Shown here piece after piece: positions 9,197 through 20,185 of a stretch of DNA of 64,000 nt. Within the stretch, counting starts at the first letter, position 1, and each line of letters begins with the position of its first letter. The stretch spans positions 16,864-80,863 of the forward strand of contig NZ_JAGJCB010000018.1 in NCBI RefSeq assembly GCF_017814435.1. The letters are read 5' to 3'. The stretch is from Mariniflexile gromovii. Its GTDB lineage: Bacteria > Bacteroidota > Bacteroidia > Flavobacteriales > Flavobacteriaceae. The translations under genes and the position numbers were made by a program. A model generated the notes under the pieces. The model worked only from the letters and a program-made list of their open reading frames with translations, did not search any database and was not told the origin of the DNA.

Positions 9197-9716
9197 TTTT
9201 AATTTTTTTTAATATAGTTAGGTATTTAAAAACTTCATCTTTAAATACGTTAAATTCTTTTAGGTTTGTTTTAACAATTAAATCGTTAATCCGTTCGTCT
9301 GTTTGCAATAAACCTACCTTAAATTCAGCCTTAGATTTGGCCGTAAGCAATTTTAGCTCGGTAATATCAGCTTCGTAATAACTAATTAAAACATCGAATT
9401 TAGTATCCAAAAAGGTTTGCAATTCGCTATTTTTTATAGCGCCTTTCCATCCAAAATCATCTGGATTAAAACAAACATCCCAAGATTTAAGTGTTTCTTT
9501 TTTATTTGAAGAAAACGCTATAACCTTTAACTTATTTGGTTTAACCTTTAAACAAGATGCCAATGTATTAAACTGTTCAAAATTATCTAACTCATCTAAA
9601 TTAAAGATAATCCCTAAACTTTCAACCTGCTTACCTGAAACATTTACATAACGTTCAGACAACAATTTATTGATGTGTTTTTTAATAGATTTTTCTTTAA
9701 AACCTTTTAAAATCAT
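9189..9716 (-). CDS. DUF6913-like conserved flavobacterial protein
   Basis: 175 residues, soluble, with no signal peptide. I recognise it only as the small conserved protein that sits just upstream of dapA in many flavobacteria (I recall the name DUF6913). Features: a basic N-terminus ([15 protein letters not shown]), then alternating beta/alpha segments ([37 protein letters not shown]). There is no catalytic motif. Overlap with dapA implies joint transcription. Function unknown. Confidence 0.7.
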   Translation of the reverse strand: MILKGFKEKSIKKHINKLLSERYVNVSGKQVESLGIIFNLDELDNFEQFNTLASCLKVKPNKLKVIAFSSNKKETLKSWDVCFNPDDFGWKGAIKNSELQTFLDTKFDVLISYYEADITELKLLTAKSKAEFKVGLLQTDERINDLIVKTNLKEFNVFKDEVFKYLTILKKIKNE

Positions 9717-9734
9717 TTATCTTTATACTTTGGG

Positions 9735-9742
9735 CAAAGGTA
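9735..9742 (-). promoter_or_regulatory. -7 promoter element for DUF6913-dapA
   Basis: On the minus strand the sequence is TACCTTTG, an exact match to TAnnTTTG, 18 bases before the start codon at 9716 in a 58-base divergent spacer. No clear -33 TTG is seen at 19-20 bases. Confidence 0.4.
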
Positions 9743-9774
9743 ACAAAAGTACACTCAAAAAATCTATTAAAAAT

Positions 9775-10533
9775 ATGAGGTTTACATATTTAATTTATTT
9801 GTTATATATATTAGTACTTTTTAACTGCAAGCAACCTAAAGAATATCTAACAAAAATTGAAGGGAAGCAAATTCAAATTACAGATTCATTAGCCATTGAT
9901 CAGGATATTGAAGCTTTTATAAAACCATACAGAACACATATTAAAAAAGACCTGGACAGTGTGTTGGCGTTTTCGGCTGGCACTTACACAAAATCTGATG
10001 GGGAGTTTAATACAGCGATTGGAAATTTTATGGCCGATGCCGTTTTTGATGAAGCAAACCCTGTTTTTAAAAAGAGAACGGGTAAAGACATAGACATGGT
10101 TATTTTAAACCACGGTGGCATCCGCTCTATAATCAATAAAGGAAACATAACTACAAGGACTGCTTTTGAATTAATGCCTTTTGAAAACAGTATTATAGTG
10201 GTAGCCATGAAAGGGAGTCAGATAGATAGTTTGGTAAACTACCTAAGTAAAGCATATAAAGCGCACCCCATATCGAAACTTAAACTTTCAATTGATAAAA
10301 ATTTTGATGTGATTGAAGCTTTAATTAATGGCCAAGAAATAGACCCTCACAAAACATATTATGTTGCTACAAACGATTATTTGTATAATGGAGGTGACGA
10401 CATGACATTTTTTAAACCAAATGAAGAAGTTTATGTTTTAGATTACAAAATACGAAATGCCTTAATTGATAATTTCAAAAAAGTTGACACTATAAGCCCA
10501 ATAATGGACGATAGGTTTATTATGATTAAGTAG
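9775..10533 (+). CDS. 5'-nucleotidase C-terminal domain lipoprotein
   Basis: 252 residues from the ATG at 9775. An upstream in-frame start at 9670 would lose the signal peptide and overlap the divergent gene. A lipoprotein signal ends at Cys18 (LVLFNCKQ). The rest matches the substrate-binding C-terminal domain of UshA-like 5'-nucleotidases: AIGNFMADAV, the nucleoside-binding NHGGIR, MPFENSI and the terminal YLYNGGDDM. It has no metallophosphatase domain. That domain is encoded separately by the next gene, 174 bases downstream, so the two probably act together on nucleotides in the periplasm. Confidence 0.88.
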   Translation: MRFTYLIYLLYILVLFNCKQPKEYLTKIEGKQIQITDSLAIDQDIEAFIKPYRTHIKKDLDSVLAFSAGTYTKSDGEFNTAIGNFMADAVFDEANPVFKKRTGKDIDMVILNHGGIRSIINKGNITTRTAFELMPFENSIIVVAMKGSQIDSLVNYLSKAYKAHPISKLKLSIDKNFDVIEALINGQEIDPHKTYYVATNDYLYNGGDDMTFFKPNEEVYVLDYKIRNALIDNFKKVDTISPIMDDRFIMIK

Positions 10534-10560
10534 CAAAGTTTCAAAGTGACAAAGAGGCAA

Positions 10561-10604
10561 AGTTATGAGTTATGAGTTATGAGTTATGAGTTATGAGTTA
10601 TGAG
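10561..10604. repeat. Perfect heptamer tandem repeat (agttatg)6.3
   Basis: Six full copies of AGTTATG plus two bases, in the gap between the two halves of the split 5'-nucleotidase. It is flanked by further low-complexity words (caaagtttcaaagtgacaaa before; ctttgaaact/gaagctttgaagct after, about 10650-10700). It is a microsatellite likely to vary in copy number. Confidence 0.85.
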
Positions 10605-10707
10605 CAAAATAAGAGTAACTGAACTTAATAACCCTGATAAACTTGAAATCTTTGAATCTTTGAAACTGTGAAGCTTTGAAGCTCTGAAACACTGAAACTC
10701 AAAAAAA

Positions 10708-11625
10708 ATGAAGCGTAGAGATTTTATACAACAAGTATCGGCAACAACGGCAGTGGTAACCATTGGAGGTTTCGGACTTCAATCGTTTTCTACATTACCT
10801 AAAACCACAAAAATTACCATTCTACATACCAACGATGTCCATAGCCATATTGATGCTTTTGGACCTGATGATGGTAGAAATGCCAATAAAGGAGGCGTAG
10901 CAAGAAGAGCTGCGTTAATTGAATCTATTAGAAATGAAAATCCAAACACCCTTTTATTGGATGCTGGCGATATTTTTCAAGGAACCCCCTACTTTAATTA
11001 TTATGGAGGCGAACTGGAATTTAAATTGATGAGTAAATTAAAATATGATGCAGCCACTATTGGCAATCATGATTTTGATAACGGAATTGATGGGCTATAT
11101 GCCCAACTTCCACATGCTGAATTTCAGTTTATATCTTCAAATTATGATTTTTCAAACACCATCATGGATACACACGTAAAACCATACAAAACCTTTATAA
11201 AAGAGGGTATTAAAATTGGTGTTTTCGGGTTAGGTATTGAATTAGATGGTTTGGTAGACCCTGCCATGTACAATGAAACAAAGTATTTAGACCCTGTTGA
11301 AATGGCTCAGGAGATGACCCACATTTTAAAAACCAATGAAAAGTGCGATTTGGTAATATGCTTATCGCATTTAGGGTATGATTACAAAACGAATCCTAAC
11401 AAAATAAGCGATTTAAAACTGGCAGCTTTAACAAAAGATATTGATTTAATTATTGGAGGGCACACACATACTTTTTTACCAAAACCGACTGTTATAAAAA
11501 ATATTGAAAACAAAAACATGCTGGTAAACCAAGTGGGATGCTATGGAATAAATTTAGGCAAAATAGATTTTTATTTTGATGCCAACAAAGATAAATCTGC
11601 AAACGGCACTTCCATCATTGTTTAA
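10708..11625 (+). CDS. Metallophosphatase (5'-nucleotidase N-terminal domain), exported
   Basis: 305 residues. The N-terminus MKRRDFIQQVSATTAVVTIG looks like a twin-arginine (Tat) signal. The calcineurin-like domain of UshA-type 5'-nucleotidases follows, with its metal ligands: LHTNDVHSH (about 39-47), GDIFQGTPY, GNHDFDNG, CLSHLGYD and GGHTHTF. It ends where the linker to the C-terminal domain would begin; that domain is the preceding gene. Known UshA proteins carry both domains in one chain of 500-600 residues, so this is a natural split, in reversed order. Its 3' end overlaps the convergent membrane gene by 4 bases. Confidence 0.9.
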   Translation: MKRRDFIQQVSATTAVVTIGGFGLQSFSTLPKTTKITILHTNDVHSHIDAFGPDDGRNANKGGVARRAALIESIRNENPNTLLLDAGDIFQGTPYFNYYGGELEFKLMSKLKYDAATIGNHDFDNGIDGLYAQLPHAEFQFISSNYDFSNTIMDTHVKPYKTFIKEGIKIGVFGLGIELDGLVDPAMYNETKYLDPVEMAQEMTHILKTNEKCDLVICLSHLGYDYKTNPNKISDLKLAALTKDIDLIIGGHTHTFLPKPTVIKNIENKNMLVNQVGCYGINLGKIDFYFDANKDKSANGTSIIV

Positions 11626-12377
11626 GATAAAACTGTATCAGTCCTATAACTTTCCTTTAATAGTAATGGTTTAGGCTTTTTTACTTTAATACCTGTATTC
11701 ATTATATACTTAAACATAATGTATAGTCCCAATGCATACAATACCCTATGCAATAGCTCTAAACTCCAGTCGTTTAAATAATATAATTTTAAATAGTTCA
11801 ATGTTACAGATAAACCAATAAACAATACGGCTGTTAAAAATAAGGTAGATTGTTTTGTTTGTGTGTTTAAATAAACCCCTAAAGACACTAACATTAAAAC
11901 AATTAAGAAAATACTTTTTATACCATACAGCATCACTTCAGTTCTATTTGATACAACTTCACTTAAAATACCATATATAATATTCAAGAAATAAAGGTTT
12001 ATTGAAAGCACAACCAACAAATAGACTCCAATTAAAATAGTAACTTCCGAAAGTTTAAATTTGGGAACCACCATAATTAATAAATACAAGTAACTTATTA
12101 TATAAAGTATGCTTGACGTTTCAATTATGACATCTTCATTAAAAAACATAGGGCTTATATCCCCCAAAAAAGAGAATAATAAAAAGGAGATAAAAACAAA
12201 TCCCAAAGATGAAAATCTAACAAAGAAGAAAATTAATAATACAGGTATGAAAAGAGGCATAGCTGTTTTCATTATGAGAGCATCATTTGTGATAACTCCA
12301 TAAACGTTTAATGCTATTAATAGGATTAATGCACAAAAAAAGATCGTACTAAAAGTAAATTTGGGCCAATTTTTCAT
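11622..12377 (-). CDS. Multi-pass membrane protein, YhhN-like
   Basis: 251 residues from the ATG at 12377; a TTG nine codons further upstream is possible. About eight hydrophobic helices are visible. PLFIPVLLIFFFVR and FLLFSFLGDISPMFF resemble the KPLxxPLL and SLxGDxxL motifs of YhhN proteins, the family that includes lysoplasmalogenases (vinyl-ether lipid hydrolases). The similarity is weak and the catalytic Asp pattern incomplete, so enzyme activity is not claimed. The next gene (12540-13259) has the same length and layout, suggesting an old duplication. Confidence 0.6.
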   Translation of the reverse strand: MKNWPKFTFSTIFFCALILLIALNVYGVITNDALIMKTAMPLFIPVLLIFFFVRFSSLGFVFISFLLFSFLGDISPMFFNEDVIIETSSILYIISYLYLLIMVVPKFKLSEVTILIGVYLLVVLSINLYFLNIIYGILSEVVSNRTEVMLYGIKSIFLIVLMLVSLGVYLNTQTKQSTLFLTAVLFIGLSVTLNYLKLYYLNDWSLELLHRVLYALGLYIMFKYIMNTGIKVKKPKPLLLKESYRTDTVLS

Positions 12378-12539
12378 GATTTCAAGACAAGTAGGTTGAC
12401 TCAAATATATAAATAAAAACGTTTTAAACGTTAAAATAATACCTTTTATCGATGTTTAGTGTTTTTTTTGTGCGTTTTATCGGTTATTGAATTATTTATC
12501 TGACAGAAAATAATTAAAAACGGGTGTGATTGTATGAAA

Positions 12540-13259
12540 TTAATCAAGATACATCTTCTCTTCTTCCCACTTTACACGGTCAGGTTCGATTTTAGATTGT
12601 TTATAGAAAAAATAAACTGAGAACAAAAACAAAGTCGTAGAAATCACTTGAAGAAAATTTCTTGCTGTAATATAAGTATAAGCCACCCATATTACCTCTC
12701 CAAAAACAATGCATAACGACCCTAAAAACAAGTACAAAGCCTTCACATTATCTCTGTAAAAATAATTTATTAATGTAACCGATAAAAGTATTAGCATGAT
12801 TATGTTGTAGGCTAATTCAAAATAATATTCATTGGCATCCACCACATAGGGGGCTATTATCCCTTGTAAAACATAAATGATATATATATTTAAAATTGTT
12901 AAAATTAGTATATGAATTGTATAATTTTTTAGTGAGTAACTTAAAGAAATAGATTTTAAAACTTCTATAGTTAAAAAAGCATAAGCAAGTATATACAAAC
13001 CGTTTGCTACATAATAATAAAAATCATGCGAAATATAAGGTGCTATAAAAATCATTAATTCCGAAAGAGAAAACAGCACTAAAAAAAGCGTAAAAAACAA
13101 AGATTTTTTATTTACGGTAACGAAATACAAAACAGTAACTACGGGCAATATAATGGATTTGAGAGCGTTTGCTATTATATCTTCACTCCTAAGCTGAAAT
13201 ATGACAGATAGTATGTAAAGTAATAATGCTAAAATCACCAAGACTTTCGACTTGTTCAT
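12540..13259 (-). CDS. Multi-pass membrane protein, paralogue of the YhhN-like neighbour
   Basis: 239 residues and about eight membrane helices, with a short charged C-terminal tail (EPDRVKWEEEKMYLD). The central SELMIFIAPYISHDFYYYVANGLYILAYAFLTIE corresponds in place to LGDISPMFF...SSILYIISYLYLLI of the neighbour at 11622-12377, hence the proposed paralogy. It lacks the GD of YhhN (SE instead), so it may be a non-catalytic relative. The genes are separated by a 163-bp spacer and need not be cotranscribed. Function unknown. Confidence 0.5.
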   Translation of the reverse strand: MNKSKVLVILALLLYILSVIFQLRSEDIIANALKSIILPVVTVLYFVTVNKKSLFFTLFLVLFSLSELMIFIAPYISHDFYYYVANGLYILAYAFLTIEVLKSISLSYSLKNYTIHILILTILNIYIIYVLQGIIAPYVVDANEYYFELAYNIIMLILLSVTLINYFYRDNVKALYLFLGSLCIVFGEVIWVAYTYITARNFLQVISTTLFLFSVYFFYKQSKIEPDRVKWEEEKMYLD

Positions 13260-13346
13260 AATAACAATTTATTGTTGAATTACAAATATAACTACATTAT
13301 GTTTTTAAACGGCAAAAAAATACATTTTACCTACAAAACGCAACGT

Positions 13347-16240
<2,894 letters not shown>

Positions 16241-16308
16241 AATAATATTTTAAAATAATTAGTGCTCACCTATACTAGCACCTACGGTAATCTAATAAAA
16301 ATATTTGA

Positions 16309-16800
16309 TTACAAATCTTTTACCATCCAAACACCACATGAGTAATGCCCGGTATTTCCTAAAGCGCTTTTCAAATGCTTAAAACCGTAACTTTCGTAGA
16401 TATGAATAGCGGCTTTTAGCTGTGGTGCCGATTCCAAATAACATTTTTTATATCCCAAATTTTTGGCAGTTTCCAAACATTTTTCAAAAAGGGCGCGTCC
16501 AAAACCTTTTCCTCGTATTTTAGGTGAAAAATACATTTTTTGAATTTCGCACACATCAGTTTCAAAATCCTTTAATGGTTTTACCCCACCGCCACCTAAA
16601 ATTTCACCATCGGCATCAATTACAAAATAAGCATCATTGGTGTTTTGATAAGATTCGTACATTCTTGGTGTTTCTTCATCAGCATACGCCGTTCCTTCCA
16701 AAGGAATTTTAAATTCATGAAAACACGCTCTAATAACTTGCTCTATTTGAGCGTTATCTTTAGGTGCTATTTTCCGAATAACAATAGTATCTTTACTCAC
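16309..16800 (-). CDS. GNAT family N-acetyltransferase
   Basis: 163 residues. The acetyl-CoA-binding motif A is clear: IRGKGFGRALFEKCLETAKNLGY, corresponding to the RGxGxG/A loop, after the beta-4 strand EIQKMYFSP and before CYLESAPQLKAAIHIYESYGF. Substrate unknown. The start used is GTG at 16800 (minus strand), which begins the usual GNAT beta-1 strand (IVIRKIAPKD). It follows prmC on the same strand in the opposite order of transcription flow (upstream), with 68 bases between. Confidence 0.85.
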   Translation of the reverse strand: MSKDTIVIRKIAPKDNAQIEQVIRACFHEFKIPLEGTAYADEETPRMYESYQNTNDAYFVIDADGEILGGGGVKPLKDFETDVCEIQKMYFSPKIRGKGFGRALFEKCLETAKNLGYKKCYLESAPQLKAAIHIYESYGFKHLKSALGNTGHYSCGVWMVKDL

Positions 16801-16809
16801 TTAAAATGT

Positions 16810-16817
16810 TAATTTTG
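16810..16817 (+). promoter_or_regulatory. Possible -7 box for the LEA-ribD operon
   Basis: TAATTTTG matches the Bacteroidota -7 consensus TAnnTTTG, 49 bases before the lipoprotein start. A -33 TTG is not evident. Confidence 0.3.
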
Positions 16818-16866
16818 TACTCGATGTTTATCGGGATGAAGATACATTAAATCTAAAAAATCAGGA

Positions 16867-17319
16867 ATGAAACGCCTTATAATCTTATCAACAATATTGC
16901 TTACCCTTTTTAATTGCTCTGTAAATGAGAAGCCTGAGTTTTTAGGTGTTGAAAATATAAAAATACTTGAATCTACCCCAGAATACATCATTCTTACTGC
17001 TGACGCTCTATTTGAAAACCCTAATATTATTGGTGGTGAACTGGAAGTTAGCGATATAAAAGTTTATGTAAACAACAGCGAAATGGCTTCAGTTTCATCA
17101 AATAATTTTGAAATTCCTGCTAAAAAGGAGTTTTCAATACCATTGACCGCCAATGTACCTATTGACAGCATTTTTGGTGATGAAAATTTAAGCAGTTTGA
17201 TAGGGAGTTTGTTAACCAAAAAAATAAAAGTAAACTATAAAGGCGTAATTAACTATAAAGTTTTAGGCTATTCACATAGTTATGAGGTTGATAAAACCGA
17301 AGACGTAAAAATTAAATAA
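16867..17319 (+). CDS. LEA type 2-like lipoprotein
   Basis: 150 residues with a lipoprotein signal ending at Cys17 (LTLFNC). The mature part is a single beta-sandwich like the LEA-14/WHy domain: LGVENIKILEST, ADALFENPNIIGGELEVSDIKVYVNN, IPAKKEFSIPLTANVPIDSIF, and a final strand set before DKTEDVKIK. Such lipoproteins are common in Bacteroidota and have no assigned role. It is the first gene of a tightly spaced run with ribD (10-base gap), a HAD phosphatase and YigZ. Confidence 0.75.
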   Translation: MKRLIILSTILLTLFNCSVNEKPEFLGVENIKILESTPEYIILTADALFENPNIIGGELEVSDIKVYVNNSEMASVSSNNFEIPAKKEFSIPLTANVPIDSIFGDENLSSLIGSLLTKKIKVNYKGVINYKVLGYSHSYEVDKTEDVKIK

Positions 17320-17329
17320 CCTATTTTTT

Positions 17330-18382
17330 TTGAACAACCACGAAACATACATAAAACGTTGCATTGAAATTGCCAAAAACGGTTTAGGCACTACCAGACC
17401 CAACCCCATGGTTGGCAGCGTGATTGTTTATAACCAACAAATTATTGGCGAAGGTTTTACCAGTGCTTATGGTGGCAACCATGCCGAAGCGAATGCTATC
17501 AATGCGGTAAAAGACAAATCGCTTTTAAAAGAAGCTACTCTATATGTTACTTTAGAACCTTGTTCCCATTTTGGAAAAACACCACCTTGTAGTGACCTCA
17601 TTATCAAACACCAAATACCAAATGTAGTTATTGGTTGTATTGACGATAATTTACAAGTTGCTGGAAAAGGCATAGAAAAACTAAAAAATGCCGGTTGCCA
17701 TGTAACTATTGGTGTTTTAGAAAAAGAATGCAAAGCGCACCACAAACGCTTTTTCACATTTCACAATAAAAAAAGGCCTTATATTATTTTAAAATGGGCC
17801 GAAACCGCCGATGGTTTTATTGCCCCAGAAACAAAGAACGAACAAAAACCTGTTTGGATAACCAATGCATATTCCAGACAGTTAGTCCACAAATGGCGCA
17901 CCGAAGAGCAAGCTATTTTAGTAGGAACAAATACCGTTTTGCAAGACAACCCCAGTTTAACCGTTAGAGATTGGACAGGGCACAACCCTATTAGAGTTGT
18001 TTTAGACAAAAACGAAAAGTTACCAAAAAGCCTAAATGTTTTTAATGTACAAGCTGAAACAATTGTAATAAGCTCAAAAAATCAAAACACAAATTCCAAA
18101 AACCAACATTGGAATTTGGAATTTATAAATTGGGATTTAAAAACTTCTATAGCAAAACAAATTTGCGACTGTCTTTATAACCGTAACATCAATTCCATTA
18201 TTATTGAAGGGGGCACAAAAACGCTTCAAACTTTTATAAATGAAAACCTTTGGGATGAAGCGCGCATTTTTACAGGAACTACCACATTCAAAAATGGTGT
18301 AAAAGCACCTAATTTTTCTGGAACATTAATTTCAGAAGAAAAAATATTAACCGATATACTCAAAACCTACAAGAATGATTAA
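17330..18382 (+). CDS. ribD: Bifunctional riboflavin deaminase-reductase RibD
   Basis: 350 residues. It makes the pyrimidine precursor of riboflavin in two steps, deamination then ribityl reduction. The deaminase half has the zinc ligands HAE (51-53) and PCSHFGKTPPC (77-87); the reductase half starts near 150 (PYIILKWAETADGFI) and ends with IIIEGGTKTLQTFI. The start is TTG at 17330: residues 1-10 (NNHETYIKRC) are the usual RibD beginning and no ATG is available. The 3' end overlaps the HAD gene by 8 bases. No FMN riboswitch is seen upstream. Confidence 0.95.
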   Translation: MNNHETYIKRCIEIAKNGLGTTRPNPMVGSVIVYNQQIIGEGFTSAYGGNHAEANAINAVKDKSLLKEATLYVTLEPCSHFGKTPPCSDLIIKHQIPNVVIGCIDDNLQVAGKGIEKLKNAGCHVTIGVLEKECKAHHKRFFTFHNKKRPYIILKWAETADGFIAPETKNEQKPVWITNAYSRQLVHKWRTEEQAILVGTNTVLQDNPSLTVRDWTGHNPIRVVLDKNEKLPKSLNVFNVQAETIVISSKNQNTNSKNQHWNLEFINWDLKTSIAKQICDCLYNRNINSIIIEGGTKTLQTFINENLWDEARIFTGTTTFKNGVKAPNFSGTLISEEKILTDILKTYKND

Positions 18383-18986
18383 AGCCATTATATTCGACTT
18401 TGGCAACGTGTTCATCAACCTAGATATTGAAGGCGCTATTAAACACACTTTTAATCAATTTAAAATTGATACCCTTTCGGAAGAAATGACGGCTTTTAAT
18501 GGTTTATATGAACAAGGATTAATTTCAACCGAAGAATTCCTTGAGTTTTATGTTGAAAATTTTCCAGATATGTCTTCAGAAGCATTAATAGACATTTGGA
18601 ATTTCATGCTTAAAGATTTTCCGAAGCACCGATTGGAATTTTTAAAAGAGTTAAAAGCATCTTCAAAGTACAAACTCATACTTTTAAGCAATACCAACGA
18701 ACTTCATATAGATTACATAAAAAGAAATGTTCCGTTTTACGATGCATTTAAAAATTATTTTGATGCATTTTATTTATCGCACGAAATCAATTTAAGAAAA
18801 CCGAACCGCGATATTTTCGATTTTGTTTTAAATGAAAACAAATTAAATGCCAACGAATGTCTTTTTATAGATGACAATGAAGCCAATTGCAACACCTCAA
18901 AAGCCTTAGGCATTGAAACATGGCACATTAATCCAGAAACCGAAGATGTTTCAAATTTATTTAAAACTAAAAAAGACCTATTTTAA
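18375..18986 (+). CDS. HAD-family phosphatase
   Basis: 203 residues. Motif I is IIFDFGNVFINL with nucleophile Asp8; the second Asp of DxD is Gly, as in the YihX-like subgroup. Motif II is LILLSNTNELH, motif III is the Lys of INLRKPNRDIF, and motif IV is CLFIDDNEANC. A helical cap lies at about 15-85. The substrate is likely a small phosphate ester. Riboflavin synthesis needs a phosphatase just after RibD for which HAD enzymes are known, so the overlap with ribD makes that role tempting, but it is inference only. Confidence 0.85.
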   Translation: MIKAIIFDFGNVFINLDIEGAIKHTFNQFKIDTLSEEMTAFNGLYEQGLISTEEFLEFYVENFPDMSSEALIDIWNFMLKDFPKHRLEFLKELKASSKYKLILLSNTNELHIDYIKRNVPFYDAFKNYFDAFYLSHEINLRKPNRDIFDFVLNENKLNANECLFIDDNEANCNTSKALGIETWHINPETEDVSNLFKTKKDLF

Positions 18987-19601
18987 TTGAGTTTGGTTGA
19001 AAAAGACACATACAAAACCATCAAAACTTCAACCGAAGCCATACTGTTTAAAGAGAAGAACAGCAAGTTTTTTGGTTATGCCTACCCTGTTTTAAATGAA
19101 GATGATGTAAAGCTTCATTTGGAAACATTAAAAAAAGAACACCATGCAGCAAGACATTGGTGCTACGCATACCAACTTGGAACGGAAACCATATACTACC
19201 GAGCCAATGACGATGGCGAACCCAGTAATTCTGCTGGCATGCCCATTTACGGGCAAATACAATCGTTTGAGGTTACCAATATTTTAGTTGTGGTGGTTCG
19301 TTACTTTGGAGGCGTTAAACTGGGTGTTGGCGGTTTAATAAGCGCCTATCGCGCCACAGCGCAATTAACCCTGGAAGCATCCACAATTATTGAAAAAACC
19401 ATCAATGTTGATTATGTAATCTCTTTTGATTACAAAAACATGAACACCGTGATGCGGATTATAAAAGAGAAAAATTTAAACATTACCAACCAAAAATTGG
19501 AATTGGATTGCCAAATAACAATCTCTGTTAGAAAAAAAGAAGCCGAATCTGTTTTTGAAACTTTCAATCATCTTTTTGAAATCGACATAAAAGAAATTTA
19601 G
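18987..19601 (+). CDS. YigZ/IMPACT family protein
   Basis: 204 residues. The N-terminal IMPACT domain is clear: KEKNSKFFGYAYPV, HHAARHWCYAYQLG, DDGEPSNSAGMPI and VVVVRYFGGVKLGVGGLISAYR, followed by a ferredoxin-like C-terminal domain. Proteins of this family bind nucleic acids or ribosomes, but their role in bacteria is uncertain. The start is TTG at 18987, immediately after the HAD stop codon; TTG at 18993 is an alternative. It ends the four-gene operon that begins with the LEA lipoprotein and faces a convergent thioesterase gene. Confidence 0.88.
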   Translation: MSLVEKDTYKTIKTSTEAILFKEKNSKFFGYAYPVLNEDDVKLHLETLKKEHHAARHWCYAYQLGTETIYYRANDDGEPSNSAGMPIYGQIQSFEVTNILVVVVRYFGGVKLGVGGLISAYRATAQLTLEASTIIEKTINVDYVISFDYKNMNTVMRIIKEKNLNITNQKLELDCQITISVRKKEAESVFETFNHLFEIDIKEI

Positions 19602-19602
19602 A

Positions 19603-20001
19603 TTAATTATTAATAGCGTCTAAAATGTATTGAGGCACTTTCATTGGTCTGTTGGTTTTCATATCTATAAACACCAATGTGGTACTTGCCAAGGTTAAAA
19701 TCTCACCCTTTTCATTAGTAATTTCATACTCAAATTCAATCTTAGCGGTGGGCCTATTTTTTAGTTGAGTTTTTACATTAATTACATCATCATAAACAGC
19801 TGATTTTTTATAGTTTATACTTAAAGAAACTACGGGTAGCATCACGCCATTTTCCTCCATACTCTTATAAGAAATTCCTAATTTCCTAAGCCACTCAATA
19901 CGCCCCATTTCCAGATATAATGCGTAGTTTCCGTGATAAACAACGCCCATTTGGTCTGTTTCACCGTATCTCACTCTTATTTGTATTTCGTCGATTTTCA
20001 T
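19603..20001 (-). CDS. Acyl-CoA thioesterase, hotdog fold (YbgC/FadM type)
   Basis: 132 residues, one hotdog domain. The 4-hydroxybenzoyl-CoA thioesterase signature YGETDQMGVVYHGNYALYLE starts near residue 12, with the catalytic Asp16 of ETDQMG. It hydrolyses acyl-CoA thioesters; chain specificity is unknown. The gene is convergent with the yigZ operon (2 bases apart) and divergent from dnaA (184 bases). Confidence 0.9.
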   Translation of the reverse strand: MKIDEIQIRVRYGETDQMGVVYHGNYALYLEMGRIEWLRKLGISYKSMEENGVMLPVVSLSINYKKSAVYDDVINVKTQLKNRPTAKIEFEYEITNEKGEILTLASTTLVFIDMKTNRPMKVPQYILDAINN

Positions 20002-20185
20002 AAGGTTAATTAAATAATTTTTTGTAGCTTCGGCAAAGGGATAAACATGGGGAAAAAATTCTAAAAATTCAATACTATTTCATTTTTTTTTTAAGAATTT
20101 TGTTCACATATTTGCCAAACCAAAAAGGGGGTTAATAATATTAATTTTCTTTCACAACCTAACAAACAAAATCAGAATAATAAAA

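Noticed and set aside
9670..9774. Upstream start for the 5'-nucleotidase C-terminal lipoprotein
   Set aside because: It overlaps the divergent DUF6913 gene and its promoter and destroys the lipoprotein signal.
20002..20185. Replication origin next to dnaA
   Set aside because: No cluster of TTATCCACA-like boxes or AT-rich repeat array was found; the spacer is only 184 bases. GC-skew analysis of the whole chromosome would be decisive.
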